Part shown: piece by piece, positions 8,919-17,904 of the stretch
Position numbering within the stretch: the first letter of the stretch is position 1
Layout of the letters: every line of letters begins with the position of its first letter
DNA from: Paenibacillus sp. SZ31
GTDB lineage: Bacteria; Bacillota; Bacilli; Paenibacillales; Paenibacillaceae
Assembly: GCF_012912005.1 (NCBI RefSeq)
Contig: NZ_JABBEA010000001.1
Span: forward strand, 496,001 to 560,000
Reading direction: 5' to 3'
Length of the DNA stretch: 64,000 bases
The notes under the pieces: model-generated
Database searches by the model: none
Told to the model about the DNA's origin: nothing
The model's input: the letters and a program-made list of their open reading frames with translations, nothing else
Translations under genes and position numbers: made by a program

Positions 8919-10739
8919 CTACATCTCTTCGTCTTGAATGAATGGGAGAATCACACGGAATGTTGTGCCCATGCCCAGTTCACTCTCTACAGACAATTTT
9001 CCATGATGTAATTCCACCAGATGTTTCACGATGGAAAGCCCAAGACCCGTGCCTCCGGAATTACGGGATCTGCCTTTATCGACGCGATAGAATCGTTCGA
9101 AGATTCGCGGCAAATCTTTTTTCGGTATGCCAATGCCTGTATCCGACACCGCAAACACAACTTCATCATCGTTATCCATCGTCACCTGCAACTTCACCCG
9201 TCCACCCTCTGGGGTATAGTTGATTCCGTTGGATAAGAGATTGATGAATATCTGCTTCATCTTGTCCTCATCTGCTTCAATGTACAGTTCTTCCGGAACA
9301 TGCATTTCCAGACGAATCTGCTTTTTCTCCGCCACTTTGGATAAGGTGCCCAGCACCATTTCAAAGAAAGAATGCACATGAACAGGGGAGCATTGCAGCG
9401 GCGCACGTTTGGATTCAATTTTGGATAACTCCAGAATATCCCCGATTAATCGGTTCAGTCGATCTCCCTCATCATAGATGATTTTCAGGAATGAGCGCTC
9501 CGTCTCCTTATCCTGCACCCCTCCACTAAGCAACGTTTCGGCAAACCCCTTGACCGCAGCAACAGGTGTCTTGAGTTCGTGAGAGACATTCGCAACAAAC
9601 TCACTACGCATCGACTCCAGTCGACGGATCGCTGTCACGTCCTGCAAAAGGAACAACATGCCCCGATAACCACCATCATCTTCGGACATCGGTACCCCGT
9701 CAATGCGAATCAGTTTTTCCTCCGGGTTGAACACACTCACTTCTTCATGCATCCGTTCTTTGAGGGCAACACTCTCTTCAATGGTGCGGGTTAGCTCGTA
9801 GTGTCTCTTCAGTTCAATATAAGGCTTACCTGTAACCTTACCTGCCTGAATACCCAGCATACGCTCCGCTTCCCGATTAACCAGTGCAATGGATTGGCCT
9901 GCATCAATCATGACAATGCCTCCGGTCATATTCGCCAAGACACTCTGTAACAGCGCCTCATTGTCACGGATCGTCTTCAGCTGAGACTGCAAGCTGTCTG
10001 CCATTCCGTTTATCGCAAGCCCCAGCTGTCCGATCTCATCTCTACGCGTGACATCCACTCTCGCATCGTATTCCAGCTTGGTAATTCGATGGGCCACTTT
10101 CGTAATATGCTCAATCGGAGAGGTTAATCCGCGTGCAACCCGATAACTGACAAACGCGACAATCAGGAACAGCAGTCCAAGTGCAGCAAACATGATCATC
10201 CATCCACGCTGAAGACCCTGATCCACAGCCTGCAAACTCATGGATAGACGGATGTAGCCATCAAATTTGCCGCTCGGAATTTCAATCATGTCACTTTGAT
10301 CCGAATTCACAGGTAGTGCCACGTACAGCATGTCCTGTCCTAACGTTTCACTATAACGTATAGACTGCCCGTATCCATCCCCAACAGCACCATTAATCTC
10401 CTCCCGGTTCAAGTGGTTATCCATCGATGCCGGATCACTCTCGGAATCTCCGATGACCGTGCCGTCTTTATTGATGAAGGTTACCCGCGAATCAGTCAGA
10501 CGATCCAATTCCAGCGCTCGATCTGAATAATATTTTCGTGTTGCTTGCGAGGTTGGATCACTTGCATCATGGAATGGGAAGGTTGCTTTGAGCAAATTAA
10601 TTTCACGCACCATCGTTTGCTCCAGTGCGGTAGTATGTGTAGTCTTAAACACTCTGCCCATCGTATATCCAGCCACAATGACGGATACACCGATCAGCAC
10701 CATCATTATGATGGCAAGGCGAATTCGGAACGGTCTCAT
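8919..10739 (-). CDS. phoR: Sensor histidine kinase PhoR (HAMP-PAS type)
   Basis: The 606-aa membrane kinase pairs with PhoP. TM1 (about 8-28) and TM2 (about 178-198) enclose an extracytoplasmic domain of about 150 aa. HAMP (about 199-250), PAS (about 255-360), HisKA with FVANVSHELKTPVAAVKG (His near 387) and HATPase_c (NLLSNGINYTPEGG, DTGIGIP, GTGLGLSIVKHLVE) follow. AAAGGAAG precedes the ATG. The gap to phoP is about 115 bp and contains a phoP promoter, so phoP can be transcribed without phoR. The cupin gene lies about 50 bp upstream and could share a transcript. The PhoR assignment rests on architecture, the phoP neighbour, and polA/mdh synteny. Confidence 0.9.
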   Translation of the reverse strand: MRPFRIRLAIIMMVLIGVSVIVAGYTMGRVFKTTHTTALEQTMVREINLLKATFPFHDASDPTSQATRKYYSDRALELDRLTDSRVTFINKDGTVIGDSESDPASMDNHLNREEINGAVGDGYGQSIRYSETLGQDMLYVALPVNSDQSDMIEIPSGKFDGYIRLSMSLQAVDQGLQRGWMIMFAALGLLFLIVAFVSYRVARGLTSPIEHITKVAHRITKLEYDARVDVTRRDEIGQLGLAINGMADSLQSQLKTIRDNEALLQSVLANMTGGIVMIDAGQSIALVNREAERMLGIQAGKVTGKPYIELKRHYELTRTIEESVALKERMHEEVSVFNPEEKLIRIDGVPMSEDDGGYRGMLFLLQDVTAIRRLESMRSEFVANVSHELKTPVAAVKGFAETLLSGGVQDKETERSFLKIIYDEGDRLNRLIGDILELSKIESKRAPLQCSPVHVHSFFEMVLGTLSKVAEKKQIRLEMHVPEELYIEADEDKMKQIFINLLSNGINYTPEGGRVKLQVTMDNDDEVVFAVSDTGIGIPKKDLPRIFERFYRVDKGRSRNSGGTGLGLSIVKHLVELHHGKLSVESELGMGTTFRVILPFIQDEEM

Positions 10740-10787
10740 CTATCTCTTCCTTTTATGATCAGATTAATTAATATCTAATGACTCACG

Positions 10788-11135
10788 CTACAATGAATCC
10801 AGTTCAATTCGGTCCCCACGGGTACCAGGATTGGAAATAACGAGAAATTCCACTTCTTCGTCGCTCCGGTTCATCATCTGATGAGGCTCTCCCGGAGGGA
10901 TCTCTATTCCTTCATGGGTTTCGAGCACGAACGTTTCTCCATTAAGCTCCATACAGGCTTCACCGCTGAGGATGAAAAAAAACTGACGGCTTATCGAATG
11001 ATAATGTCGGATTTCAGACGTTCCTGCAGGCATTCGTTCATGAATAATGCTGAGTGTTTCATTTTGAACGAGGTGCCAACCATCGCACTTCCCGCCCCAT
11101 ATATAATGTGCTGCATTTTGTTTGCTCATTTTCAT
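10788..11135 (-). CDS. Small cupin-domain protein
   Basis: This is a 115-aa single-domain cupin. It has the first metal-binding motif in HYHSISRQFFFILSGE and the second in PPGEPHQMMN. Most small cupins bind a divalent metal and act on or sense small molecules; substrate cannot be told. An upstream extension to 11207 is possible, but GGGGGG precedes the ATG of MKMSKQN, so I start at 11135. It ends about 50 bp before phoR. Confidence 0.8.
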   Translation of the reverse strand: MKMSKQNAAHYIWGGKCDGWHLVQNETLSIIHERMPAGTSEIRHYHSISRQFFFILSGEACMELNGETFVLETHEGIEIPPGEPHQMMNRSDEEVEFLVISNPGTRGDRIELDSL

Positions 11136-11487
11136 ATGACTGTCCCCCCGAAGTAAACTTGCTCGGTCTATCATATCACAGATGACATGGTGACCATTCC
11201 CATCCATCAGGAAACATATCGATATGGACTACGTTCAACTCTATACAGGGCTAATCCTAAAATATCATGGTTGTATGAAGACTGATCCCGACTTTTGTAA
11301 AAAGAAGACATAGATATTTGATCTTCATCGATTTACCGAAAATTCGAAATTTATTCGAAATTAGACTGCTTCATGATACAAAGTGTATTCCTATGCTGCT
11401 TGGGCTGATGTACAATGTACAGTATACAGATATGCTTTAATTATCATTACAGGCTTGATCATTCTAACCTGACATGGAGACCTGACA
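11136..11487. other. Divergent intergenic region between cupin and diguanylate cyclase genes
   Basis: No gene is seen in these 352 bp. At 11342-11363 there is a tandem direct repeat of ATTCGAAATT(T/A), two units of 11 bp, preceded by a weaker third unit. It lies upstream of a candidate promoter at 11400-11428 and could be an operator. Confidence 0.5.
11400..11428 (+). promoter_or_regulatory. Candidate sigma-A promoter of the diguanylate cyclase gene
   Basis: TTGGGC (11400-11405), a 17-bp spacer and TATACA (11423-11428) precede the start codon by about 60 bp. The -35 is weak, so this is tentative. Confidence 0.4.
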
Positions 11488-13047
11488 ATGGAATCGCACA
11501 TTAATTCATATATAACACTTGTAGCCACTTCAGCCGTGCTGAATGTCTTTTTGTGTTTATATACCTATTTCAGAAGATCCGAAATCCCAAGTGCCAAAGT
11601 ATTCATTCTCTACACTGCAGCACTCTCCATATATACCTTCGGGTATGCCATTGAGCTGGCCAGCAACACGCTGGAGCAAATGAAGTTTTGGACCACCGTG
11701 GAGTATATAGGCATGCCCTTCTCCGCATCTCTTGGTCTCATCCTGATGATAAAATATACCGGAAGAACGTTATCCAAAAAGGTAACTGCCGCGCTGTTTG
11801 TAATCCCTTCCATTACGCTATGTATGGTAGCAACCAATGATTTTCATCATCTTTTTTATAAAAAAGTATGGCTAAGAGAAGATAGTCCCGTACCCCTGAT
11901 GGATATCGCAGTAGGCCAATGGTATGTTGTACACGGTGCCTTCACGTTCTCCTGTTTGTTGTGTGCCTGCCTCATTCTGATTGGGCAATGGAAACATACC
12001 AAGAAGATGTATCGTCGTCAGTTACTTACTCTGATTACTTCACAGATTATTCCCATGGTCGCAGCTTTCCTGTATTTGCTTGGTTTGACGCCAGGCGGGA
12101 TGGACCCTGTACCGGTGCTCATGTGTATCACATCTGCCATGTACATCTGGGCGATTCTATCCTCTCGTCTCCTGACCATCGTGCCGATCGCCAAGGACAG
12201 TATTTTCGAGAGCATGCGTGAAGGTGTTATCGTACTGGATAGCTCCAATCGTCTGGTCGATTACAACCGATCTATGCGTGACATGTTGCCAGAGATTAAT
12301 CCGACCATGATTGGGCGACCCTTGGATGACATATGGCTTAACCTCGCTGGAGAGACTTTTCCGGTTGAATACGGCAGGGAAGGATTGCAAATGGATCTGT
12401 ACTGGCAGTTAAATGGAGAGACCGTATGTTATCAGGTCAGGACATCTTACGTTTTTAACAAGGATGCACAGACCGTGGGTAGTCTGATTATGCTTATCGA
12501 TATCACGGAGCAACGTTTCTTGCAAGAACAACTGAAGCAACTGGCTTATTTCGATGGTCTGACCAAAATTTATAATCGCACTCAATTTTTGCATAAAGGT
12601 CGGGAAATTTTAAGTGAAGCTCACCTTAACCTGCAACCTGCCTCATTTATATTATTTGATATTGATTACTTTAAACGCATCAACGATACGTACGGGCATG
12701 ATGTTGGCGATCAGGCCATCATTCATGTTGTCTCCGTCTGTAATCGTTACCTGAACCCTGAGATGTTGTTCGCACGTTATGGAGGAGAAGAATTCGTGAT
12801 CGCTCTTCCGAATACCTCACTTCAGGAAGCCGAGAAACTTGCAGAGCAACTAAGAGTTGCCTTGTTGAATGAACCGCTCGATGTTCAGGGAGCCCCTATT
12901 ACGCTGACCTCAAGCTTTGGTATTGCTCAGTATAATGGAGGTGCGGATTCGCTGGAGTCCTTGTTACGCGACGCTGACACTGCCTTATACGAGTCCAAGC
13001 GCAATGGTCGGAATGCAGTTCGTGTACATGCTGTAAGTACAGTCTAA
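11488..13047 (+). CDS. Membrane diguanylate cyclase (7TM sensor, PAS, GGDEF)
   Basis: The 519-aa protein makes cyclic di-GMP. Residues 1-220 form about seven membrane helices resembling the N-terminal 7TM module of some histidine kinases. About 230-340 are PAS-like (SMREGVIVLDSSNRLVDYN). About 350-515 are GGDEF, with LAYFDGLTKIYNR, FDIDYFKRINDTYGHDVGD and the catalytic RYGGEEF near 431. The inhibitory I-site RxxD expected five residues before GGEEF is absent (NPEM there), so product inhibition at that site is unlikely. It stands alone, between divergent promoters and its own terminator. Confidence 0.92.
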   Translation: MESHINSYITLVATSAVLNVFLCLYTYFRRSEIPSAKVFILYTAALSIYTFGYAIELASNTLEQMKFWTTVEYIGMPFSASLGLILMIKYTGRTLSKKVTAALFVIPSITLCMVATNDFHHLFYKKVWLREDSPVPLMDIAVGQWYVVHGAFTFSCLLCACLILIGQWKHTKKMYRRQLLTLITSQIIPMVAAFLYLLGLTPGGMDPVPVLMCITSAMYIWAILSSRLLTIVPIAKDSIFESMREGVIVLDSSNRLVDYNRSMRDMLPEINPTMIGRPLDDIWLNLAGETFPVEYGREGLQMDLYWQLNGETVCYQVRTSYVFNKDAQTVGSLIMLIDITEQRFLQEQLKQLAYFDGLTKIYNRTQFLHKGREILSEAHLNLQPASFILFDIDYFKRINDTYGHDVGDQAIIHVVSVCNRYLNPEMLFARYGGEEFVIALPNTSLQEAEKLAEQLRVALLNEPLDVQGAPITLTSSFGIAQYNGGADSLESLLRDADTALYESKRNGRNAVRVHAVSTV

Positions 13048-13154
13048 CCAATACAGACCGTGTCTGATGGGATATGTTTAGGGATATGTTTGATAGCCAT
13101 CTCTGTAACTCCATTTCACATACCCTGACTGTCGACCTCATCATGGCAACAACT

Positions 13155-13186
13155 AAAACAGACAGCCCAAAAGGCTGTCTGTTTTT
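13155..13186 (+). terminator. Rho-independent terminator of the diguanylate cyclase gene
   Basis: A 13-bp perfect stem (13155-13167 with 13173-13185), loop CAAAA, ends in a T-run. Confidence 0.92.
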
Positions 13187-13305
13187 CATTTGTTAACGTA
13201 AAGACCATCTACATCTCATCGAGCTTGTCCTTATTACGTGTGCAAACGCTTAAGATACCGCTATCAATACATATCTTAATGATGAATTAACCGTGCACAA
13301 CGTGC

Positions 13306-13740
13306 TTAGATCACCTGGCTATTCACCATCAGGTACACCATGATTAGCAAGAATACAGCCAAAAGTGTACTGAACATACGGATCTTGCTTTGTTCTGCCC
13401 CTACATCACGCTTGTTTTTCACACCTTCTGCAGCAAGCCGCAGCGGTTTACCCATAATTCCTCCAATAGCCGCAATAGCCAAGAGCAGAACGACAACAAC
13501 AGCCATCCAGATATGAGAATACTCACCTTTTGTCATCAGGTAACCGCCTGTAAGAAGTTGGATCACAAGTCCATATTGCGCGACTTTGTTCAAAGAACGA
13601 AGCGACGCAAATGCTCCCTCTTGTGCTGCAGCATTCAAAGTACGGATTTTACCGACCACGAATGGCAGAATCAAATAGAATCCCATCGCCAGCGCTCCAA
13701 CAATATGGAGCAGATACATAATCATTCCCAAAATTTTCAT
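13306..13740 (-). CDS. Unrecognised four-helix membrane protein
   Basis: I do not recognise this family. About 144 aa with four hydrophobic helices: one after the start, one near residues 55-70, one near 77-95 (WMAVVVVLLLAIAAIGGIMG) and one near the C-terminus (LLAVFLLIMVYLMV). The start is unclear. AGGAGG abuts the ATG at 13740 with no spacer, while the TTG two codons downstream has a normal spacing of about 9 nt. The open frame also extends to 13773. It lies between the diguanylate cyclase gene and the mdh terminator. Confidence 0.7.
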   Translation of the reverse strand: MKILGMIMYLLHIVGALAMGFYLILPFVVGKIRTLNAAAQEGAFASLRSLNKVAQYGLVIQLLTGGYLMTKGEYSHIWMAVVVVLLLAIAAIGGIMGKPLRLAAEGVKNKRDVGAEQSKIRMFSTLLAVFLLIMVYLMVNSQVI

Positions 13741-13805
13741 CCTCCTCAACATTTTCGGTGTGCTATACATCACATCCCATTATACTGGGGAACTTATCCA
13801 AAGAA

Positions 13806-13837
13806 AAGAAAACCTCCGGGTTTACCGGAGGTTTTCT
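13806..13837 (-). terminator. Terminator downstream of mdh
   Basis: A 12-bp perfect stem (13809-13820 with 13826-13837), loop GTTTA. On the minus strand it runs into TTTTCTTTTC after the mdh stop at 13867. Confidence 0.88.
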
Positions 13838-13866
13838 CTCTGTTTCTGTTCAAAAAGTTTTCAAAC

Positions 13867-14808
13867 TTACAGGTTTACTACCGAAATGACGTTGCGAACC
13901 GAATCAGCTGATTTGTCCAATCCTGCTTTTTCTTCTGCGGTCAGTTCAAGTTCGAATATTTTCTCAATGCCGTTACCACCTAGAATGGTTGGTACACCGA
14001 GGAACAGATCATTGTAGCCATACTCACCTTCAAGATAAGCGATCACTGGAATGATGCGTTTCTTGTCCTTCAAAATCGCTTCGGTCATCTGAACGAGTGA
14101 AGCCGCCGGTGCATAATATGCACTGCCGTTACCGAGCAGATTCACAATTTCACCACCGCCAACGCGTGTGCGCTGAACGATGGATTCGATTCGGTCTGCC
14201 GGAATCAGCGTATCGATCGGAATGCCACCTACGCTTGAATATCGAACGAGAGGTACCATATCGTCTCCGTGGCCACCAAGAACGAATCCACGAACGTCTT
14301 CAACAGATACATTCAGCTCTTGCGCAATGAAGGTACAATAACGTGCTGTATCCAGAACACCTGACTGACCGATAACACGGTTTTTAGGAAAACCCAGGGT
14401 CTGATAAGCTGCATAAGTCATCGCATCAACCGGGTTGCTTAGAATAATGACGATGGAATCAGGGCAATATTTTTTCACATTTTCACAAACGGACTTCACG
14501 ATACCCGCATTCGTATTGACCAGATCATCGCGGCTCATACCCGGTTTACGGGCGATACCCGCCGTGATGATTACAATCTCAGAACCTGCAGTATCTTCAT
14601 AGTTGGAAGTACCGACGATATGACTGTCAAATCCTTGAACCGGACTTGCTTCCGTCATATCGAGTGCTTTCCCCTTCGTCGGGTTCTCCAGTTGAGGAAT
14701 ATCAACCAGTACAACATCCCCGAGTTCCTTTTGGGCAAGCATCAATGCGGTCGTAGCTCCGGTAAACCCGGCGCCGACTACTGTGATTTTTTTGCGCTGA
14801 ATAGTCAA
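13867..14808 (-). CDS. mdh: Malate dehydrogenase (LDH-like type)
   Basis: The enzyme oxidises malate to oxaloacetate with NAD in the TCA cycle. The 313-aa protein has the nucleotide-binding [13 protein letters not shown], the MDH-type substrate loop [16 protein letters not shown], the [11 protein letters not shown] motif and the catalytic His in [10 protein letters not shown]. The start codon is TTG at 14808, since GGGGAG lies 9 nt before it and the only nearby ATG runs into a stop. It follows icd by 15 bp. The citZ-icd-mdh order is that of Bacillus. Confidence 0.97.
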   Translation of the reverse strand: MTIQRKKITVVGAGFTGATTALMLAQKELGDVVLVDIPQLENPTKGKALDMTEASPVQGFDSHIVGTSNYEDTAGSEIVIITAGIARKPGMSRDDLVNTNAGIVKSVCENVKKYCPDSIVIILSNPVDAMTYAAYQTLGFPKNRVIGQSGVLDTARYCTFIAQELNVSVEDVRGFVLGGHGDDMVPLVRYSSVGGIPIDTLIPADRIESIVQRTRVGGGEIVNLLGNGSAYYAPAASLVQMTEAILKDKKRIIPVIAYLEGEYGYNDLFLGVPTILGGNGIEKIFELELTAEEKAGLDKSADSVRNVISVVNL

Positions 14809-14823
14809 GATTCACATCTCCCC

Positions 14824-16116
14824 TTACAGGTTTTTAATGATTTGATCAGCGAATTCAGAACATTTCACTTCAGTAGCGCCGTCCATCAGACGTGCGAAGT
14901 CATACGTTACTGTTTTATTGTTAATGGATGTTTCCATACCTTTGTAGATCAGGTTAGCGGCTTCCTGCCATCCCAAGTGCTCAAGCAACATTACACCGGA
15001 CAGAATAACGGAACCTGGGTTCACGACATCTTTGTCCGCGTATTTAGGTGCAGTACCGTGAGTCGCTTCGAAGATAGCATGTCCTGTTACGTAGTTGATG
15101 TTCGCTCCAGGAGCGATACCAATTCCTCCAACTTGTGCAGCAAGTGCATCGGACAGATAGTCACCGTTCAGGTTCAGGGTTGCGATTACATCGAACTCGC
15201 CTGGACGAGTCAATACTTGTTGCAGAGCGATATCGGCAATCGCATCTTTCACGATGATTTTACCAGCATCTTCAGCGGCTTTTTGTGCTGCATTCGCTGC
15301 ATCTGTACCTTCGTTTTCTTTGATGATGTCGTATTGTGCCCATGTGAATACTTTGTCAGCGAATTCTTCTTCAGCCACTTCGTATCCCCAGTTTTTGAAG
15401 GCACCTTCGGTAAATTTCATGATATTACCTTTGTGTACCAATGTAACCGTCTTACGGTTATGGTCAATTGCGTACTGAACTGCTGCACGTACCAAACGTT
15501 TCGAACCTTCGGAAGAAACTGGTTTAATACCAATACCGGAAGTTTCAGGGAAGCGAATTTTGTTAGCACCCATCTCTTGTTGCAAGAACTGGATTACTTT
15601 TTTCACTTCTTCAGAACCTTCAGCATACTCGATTCCTGCATAGATATCTTCCGTATTCTCACGGAAAATGACCATGTCTACCAGCTCAGGACGTTTTACC
15701 GGAGAAGGTACACCGTCAAAATAACGAACAGGACGCAGGCATGTGTACAAGTCAAGCTCTTGACGCAAAGCTACGTTCAGAGAACGGATACCGCCACCAA
15801 TTGGCGTAGTCAATGGTCCTTTGATTGCTACGATATACTCGCGAATGGCTTCAAGCGTATCATTCGGCAACCACTCACCGTATGTATCGAATGCTTTTTG
15901 TCCAGCAAACACTTCATACCATGCAATTTTTTTGTTGCCATCGTATGCTTTTTCAACAGCTGCATCCAATACACGTTTGGAAGCTTTCCAGATGTCACGG
16001 CCTGTACCGTCACCTTCGATAAATGGAATGATTGGGTTACTAGGTACTTGAAGTGTACCGTTATCAATTTGAATTTTTTCGCCTTCAGTTGGGTGAGCAA
16101 ATTTTTCTAATTTCAT
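14824..16116 (-). CDS. icd: Isocitrate dehydrogenase (NADP)
   Basis: The enzyme converts isocitrate to 2-oxoglutarate with NADP. The 430-aa protein shows the IcdA-type features [13 protein letters not shown], the substrate-binding [19 protein letters not shown] with the Ser that is phosphorylated in E. coli, [17 protein letters not shown] and [17 protein letters not shown] is well placed before the ATG. It is the middle gene of citZ-icd-mdh; the 147-bp gap after citZ shows no clear terminator. Confidence 0.97.
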   Translation of the reverse strand: MKLEKFAHPTEGEKIQIDNGTLQVPSNPIIPFIEGDGTGRDIWKASKRVLDAAVEKAYDGNKKIAWYEVFAGQKAFDTYGEWLPNDTLEAIREYIVAIKGPLTTPIGGGIRSLNVALRQELDLYTCLRPVRYFDGVPSPVKRPELVDMVIFRENTEDIYAGIEYAEGSEEVKKVIQFLQQEMGANKIRFPETSGIGIKPVSSEGSKRLVRAAVQYAIDHNRKTVTLVHKGNIMKFTEGAFKNWGYEVAEEEFADKVFTWAQYDIIKENEGTDAANAAQKAAEDAGKIIVKDAIADIALQQVLTRPGEFDVIATLNLNGDYLSDALAAQVGGIGIAPGANINYVTGHAIFEATHGTAPKYADKDVVNPGSVILSGVMLLEHLGWQEAANLIYKGMETSINNKTVTYDFARLMDGATEVKCSEFADQIIKNL

Positions 16117-16263
16117 AGTTAAAATTCCTCCTAGGTTTTGTATATGCAGTATTCATCATACCACTAGTCTTGTTGAAGGAAGGGTCCTGAGAGCCCAAGT
16201 AAGTAAAGCCCCTGCTTTCCAACCCTTCACCTCGTCCTTATTATTATACTGGTTTTGCGTCTA

Positions 16264-17376
16264 TTAGCGAAGTTCAATAGAAACGTATTTCTGTTCAGTA
16301 GGGCCTGTGTACTCCGCACGTGGACGAATGATGCGATTGTCCGCAAGCTGTTCCAAAATGTGCGCAGTCCAACCAGACACCCGGCTGATGGCAAAGATCG
16401 GCGTAAACAATTCCTGTTGAATCTCCAGTTGGGTATATACAGAAGCAGAATAGAAGTCTACGTTTGGCTTCAGTCCTTTTTGTCCTGTTACCAGTTCCTC
16501 GATCTTCACAGACATATCATACAGGCGTGTGTCATTGTTCAGCTCGCCCAGTTCTTTGGACATCTTCTGCAGATGTTTAGCACGTGGATCACCGTTTTTG
16601 TATACGCGATGTCCAAAGCCCATGATCTTTTCACGGTTGTTCAGTTTTTCCTGAATTGCCGCTTCCAGACGATCAGGCGTACCGATCTCATTCAACATTT
16701 TCATAACGGCTTCATTAGCACCGCCATGCAGTGGTCCCTTCAGTGCGCCAATGGCGGAAGTTACACCGGAATAGATATCCGACAGTGTCGCAACCGTTAC
16801 ACGGGCTGCAAATGTCGAAGCGTTCAACTCGTGATCCGCATGTAGGACAAGCGCTTGGTCCAATGCTTTTACTGCGGTCTCGGATGGTTCTTCACCAGTC
16901 ATCATATATAAAAAGTTCTCTGCGATGGAAGCGCCTTCTTTTGGAGCCACAGGTTCTTTGCCCTTACGAATACGGGCGATGGCTGCCACAATCGTTGGCA
17001 ACTGTGCTTGCAACTTAACGGCTTTGTTCTCATTCGCTTCCGTTGTCATCTCATCCGCTTGCTCGTCATACAGTGCAAGTGCTGAGATTGCGGAACGAAG
17101 TGCTGCCATGGTGCTGACGTTTTTCGGATACAATTGGATTTGTGCAATCAACTCGCTCGGAATCGGCGCGTAATCGCTCAGGCTTTTGCGAAGGGATTTC
17201 AGTTCATCTGTTGACGGCAATTTACCAAACCACAACAAATAGGCAACTTCTTCAAAGCTGGCATGTTCAGCCAAATCGTCGATATCGTAACCACGGTATG
17301 TAAGCACACCGTCTACAATAGAGCTGATCGAAGAGGTTGTTGCAACGATGCCTTCCAGACCTTTGGTAGCTGTCAT
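16264..17376 (-). CDS. citZ: Citrate synthase
   Basis: The enzyme condenses acetyl-CoA and oxaloacetate. The 370-aa protein is a short, Gram-positive type II-like citrate synthase with the active-site His regions HADHELNASTFAARV and GFGHRVYKNGDPRA, and the C-terminal RVSGWTAHILEQ with catalytic Asp/Arg context nearby. GGAGAG precedes the ATG. A near-consensus CcpA operator lies about 80 bp upstream, so glucose repression is likely, as for B. subtilis citZ. Confidence 0.96.
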   Translation of the reverse strand: MTATKGLEGIVATTSSISSIVDGVLTYRGYDIDDLAEHASFEEVAYLLWFGKLPSTDELKSLRKSLSDYAPIPSELIAQIQLYPKNVSTMAALRSAISALALYDEQADEMTTEANENKAVKLQAQLPTIVAAIARIRKGKEPVAPKEGASIAENFLYMMTGEEPSETAVKALDQALVLHADHELNASTFAARVTVATLSDIYSGVTSAIGALKGPLHGGANEAVMKMLNEIGTPDRLEAAIQEKLNNREKIMGFGHRVYKNGDPRAKHLQKMSKELGELNNDTRLYDMSVKIEELVTGQKGLKPNVDFYSASVYTQLEIQQELFTPIFAISRVSGWTAHILEQLADNRIIRPRAEYTGPTEQKYVSIELR

Positions 17377-17457
17377 ATTACATCTCTCCTTTAATAAGCG
17401 AAATCAGGAACCATTCCAGAGTGTCATATAAGTGCCAAAATGCACCTATCCTCTTTT

Positions 17458-17471
17458 TGTAAACATTTTCA
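17458..17471 (-). promoter_or_regulatory. cre-like CcpA operator upstream of citZ
   Basis: On the minus strand TGAAAATGTTTACA matches the cre consensus TGWAANCGNTNWCA except for T in place of the central C. It is placed about 80 bp before the citZ start. Confidence 0.6.
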
Positions 17472-17746
17472 TTTTGAAATTACCAAATAATCCAAAATAC
17501 GGTTTTCCTATCTGTCAATCGGTATTTACTTATAACATCATACTGGATTTTGTCGTTTATGTGAACATGATGAGAGATCATTCGCACATCAAACTTCTTT
17601 ATCGGTCCGATAAAGCATTTTTGAAAGCCTTTACAAAAACAGGGTTGACATTTAATGTTTTTTAACCAATTCTGTCGTATGAAGAACTTTCTGTTGCTAT
17701 ATTCTGTAATACTGAGGCATACTCTAGGCAAAAGAATGATTTGGGT

Positions 17747-17780
17747 AGAAGCTGTTCAAAAGCCCCTTTGAACAGCTTCT
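17747..17780. repeat. Perfect 14-bp inverted repeat
   Basis: AGAAGCTGTTCAAA (17747-17760), loop AGCCCC, then its exact complement (17767-17780). No T-run follows on either strand, so it is not a standard terminator, and no gene ends just before it. Confidence 0.8.
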
Positions 17781-17904
17781 GGTAACATCCCGGCGTTTCA
17801 AAATCTTGTAAATGCTCTATATTAATTAAGATAGCCATCTATTTCTAATACTGTTTCATGGATCATACATAGGTCGGCTTAATTGAAATAAGGAGAGTTG
17901 ATGC

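Larger units (their letters stand above)
17377..17904. other. Long divergent intergenic region citZ/ytvI
   Basis: These 528 bp show no convincing gene. They hold a cre-like site near citZ (17458-17471) and a perfect 14-bp inverted repeat (17747-17780) nearer ytvI. The rest is AT-rich, with no other structure I can support. Confidence 0.6.

Noticed and set aside
14620..16110. 496-codon + strand ORF opposite icd and the start of mdh
   Set aside because: Shadow of icd, which has all family motifs; the + frame is rich in Cys, Phe and His as expected from antisense of a coding strand.
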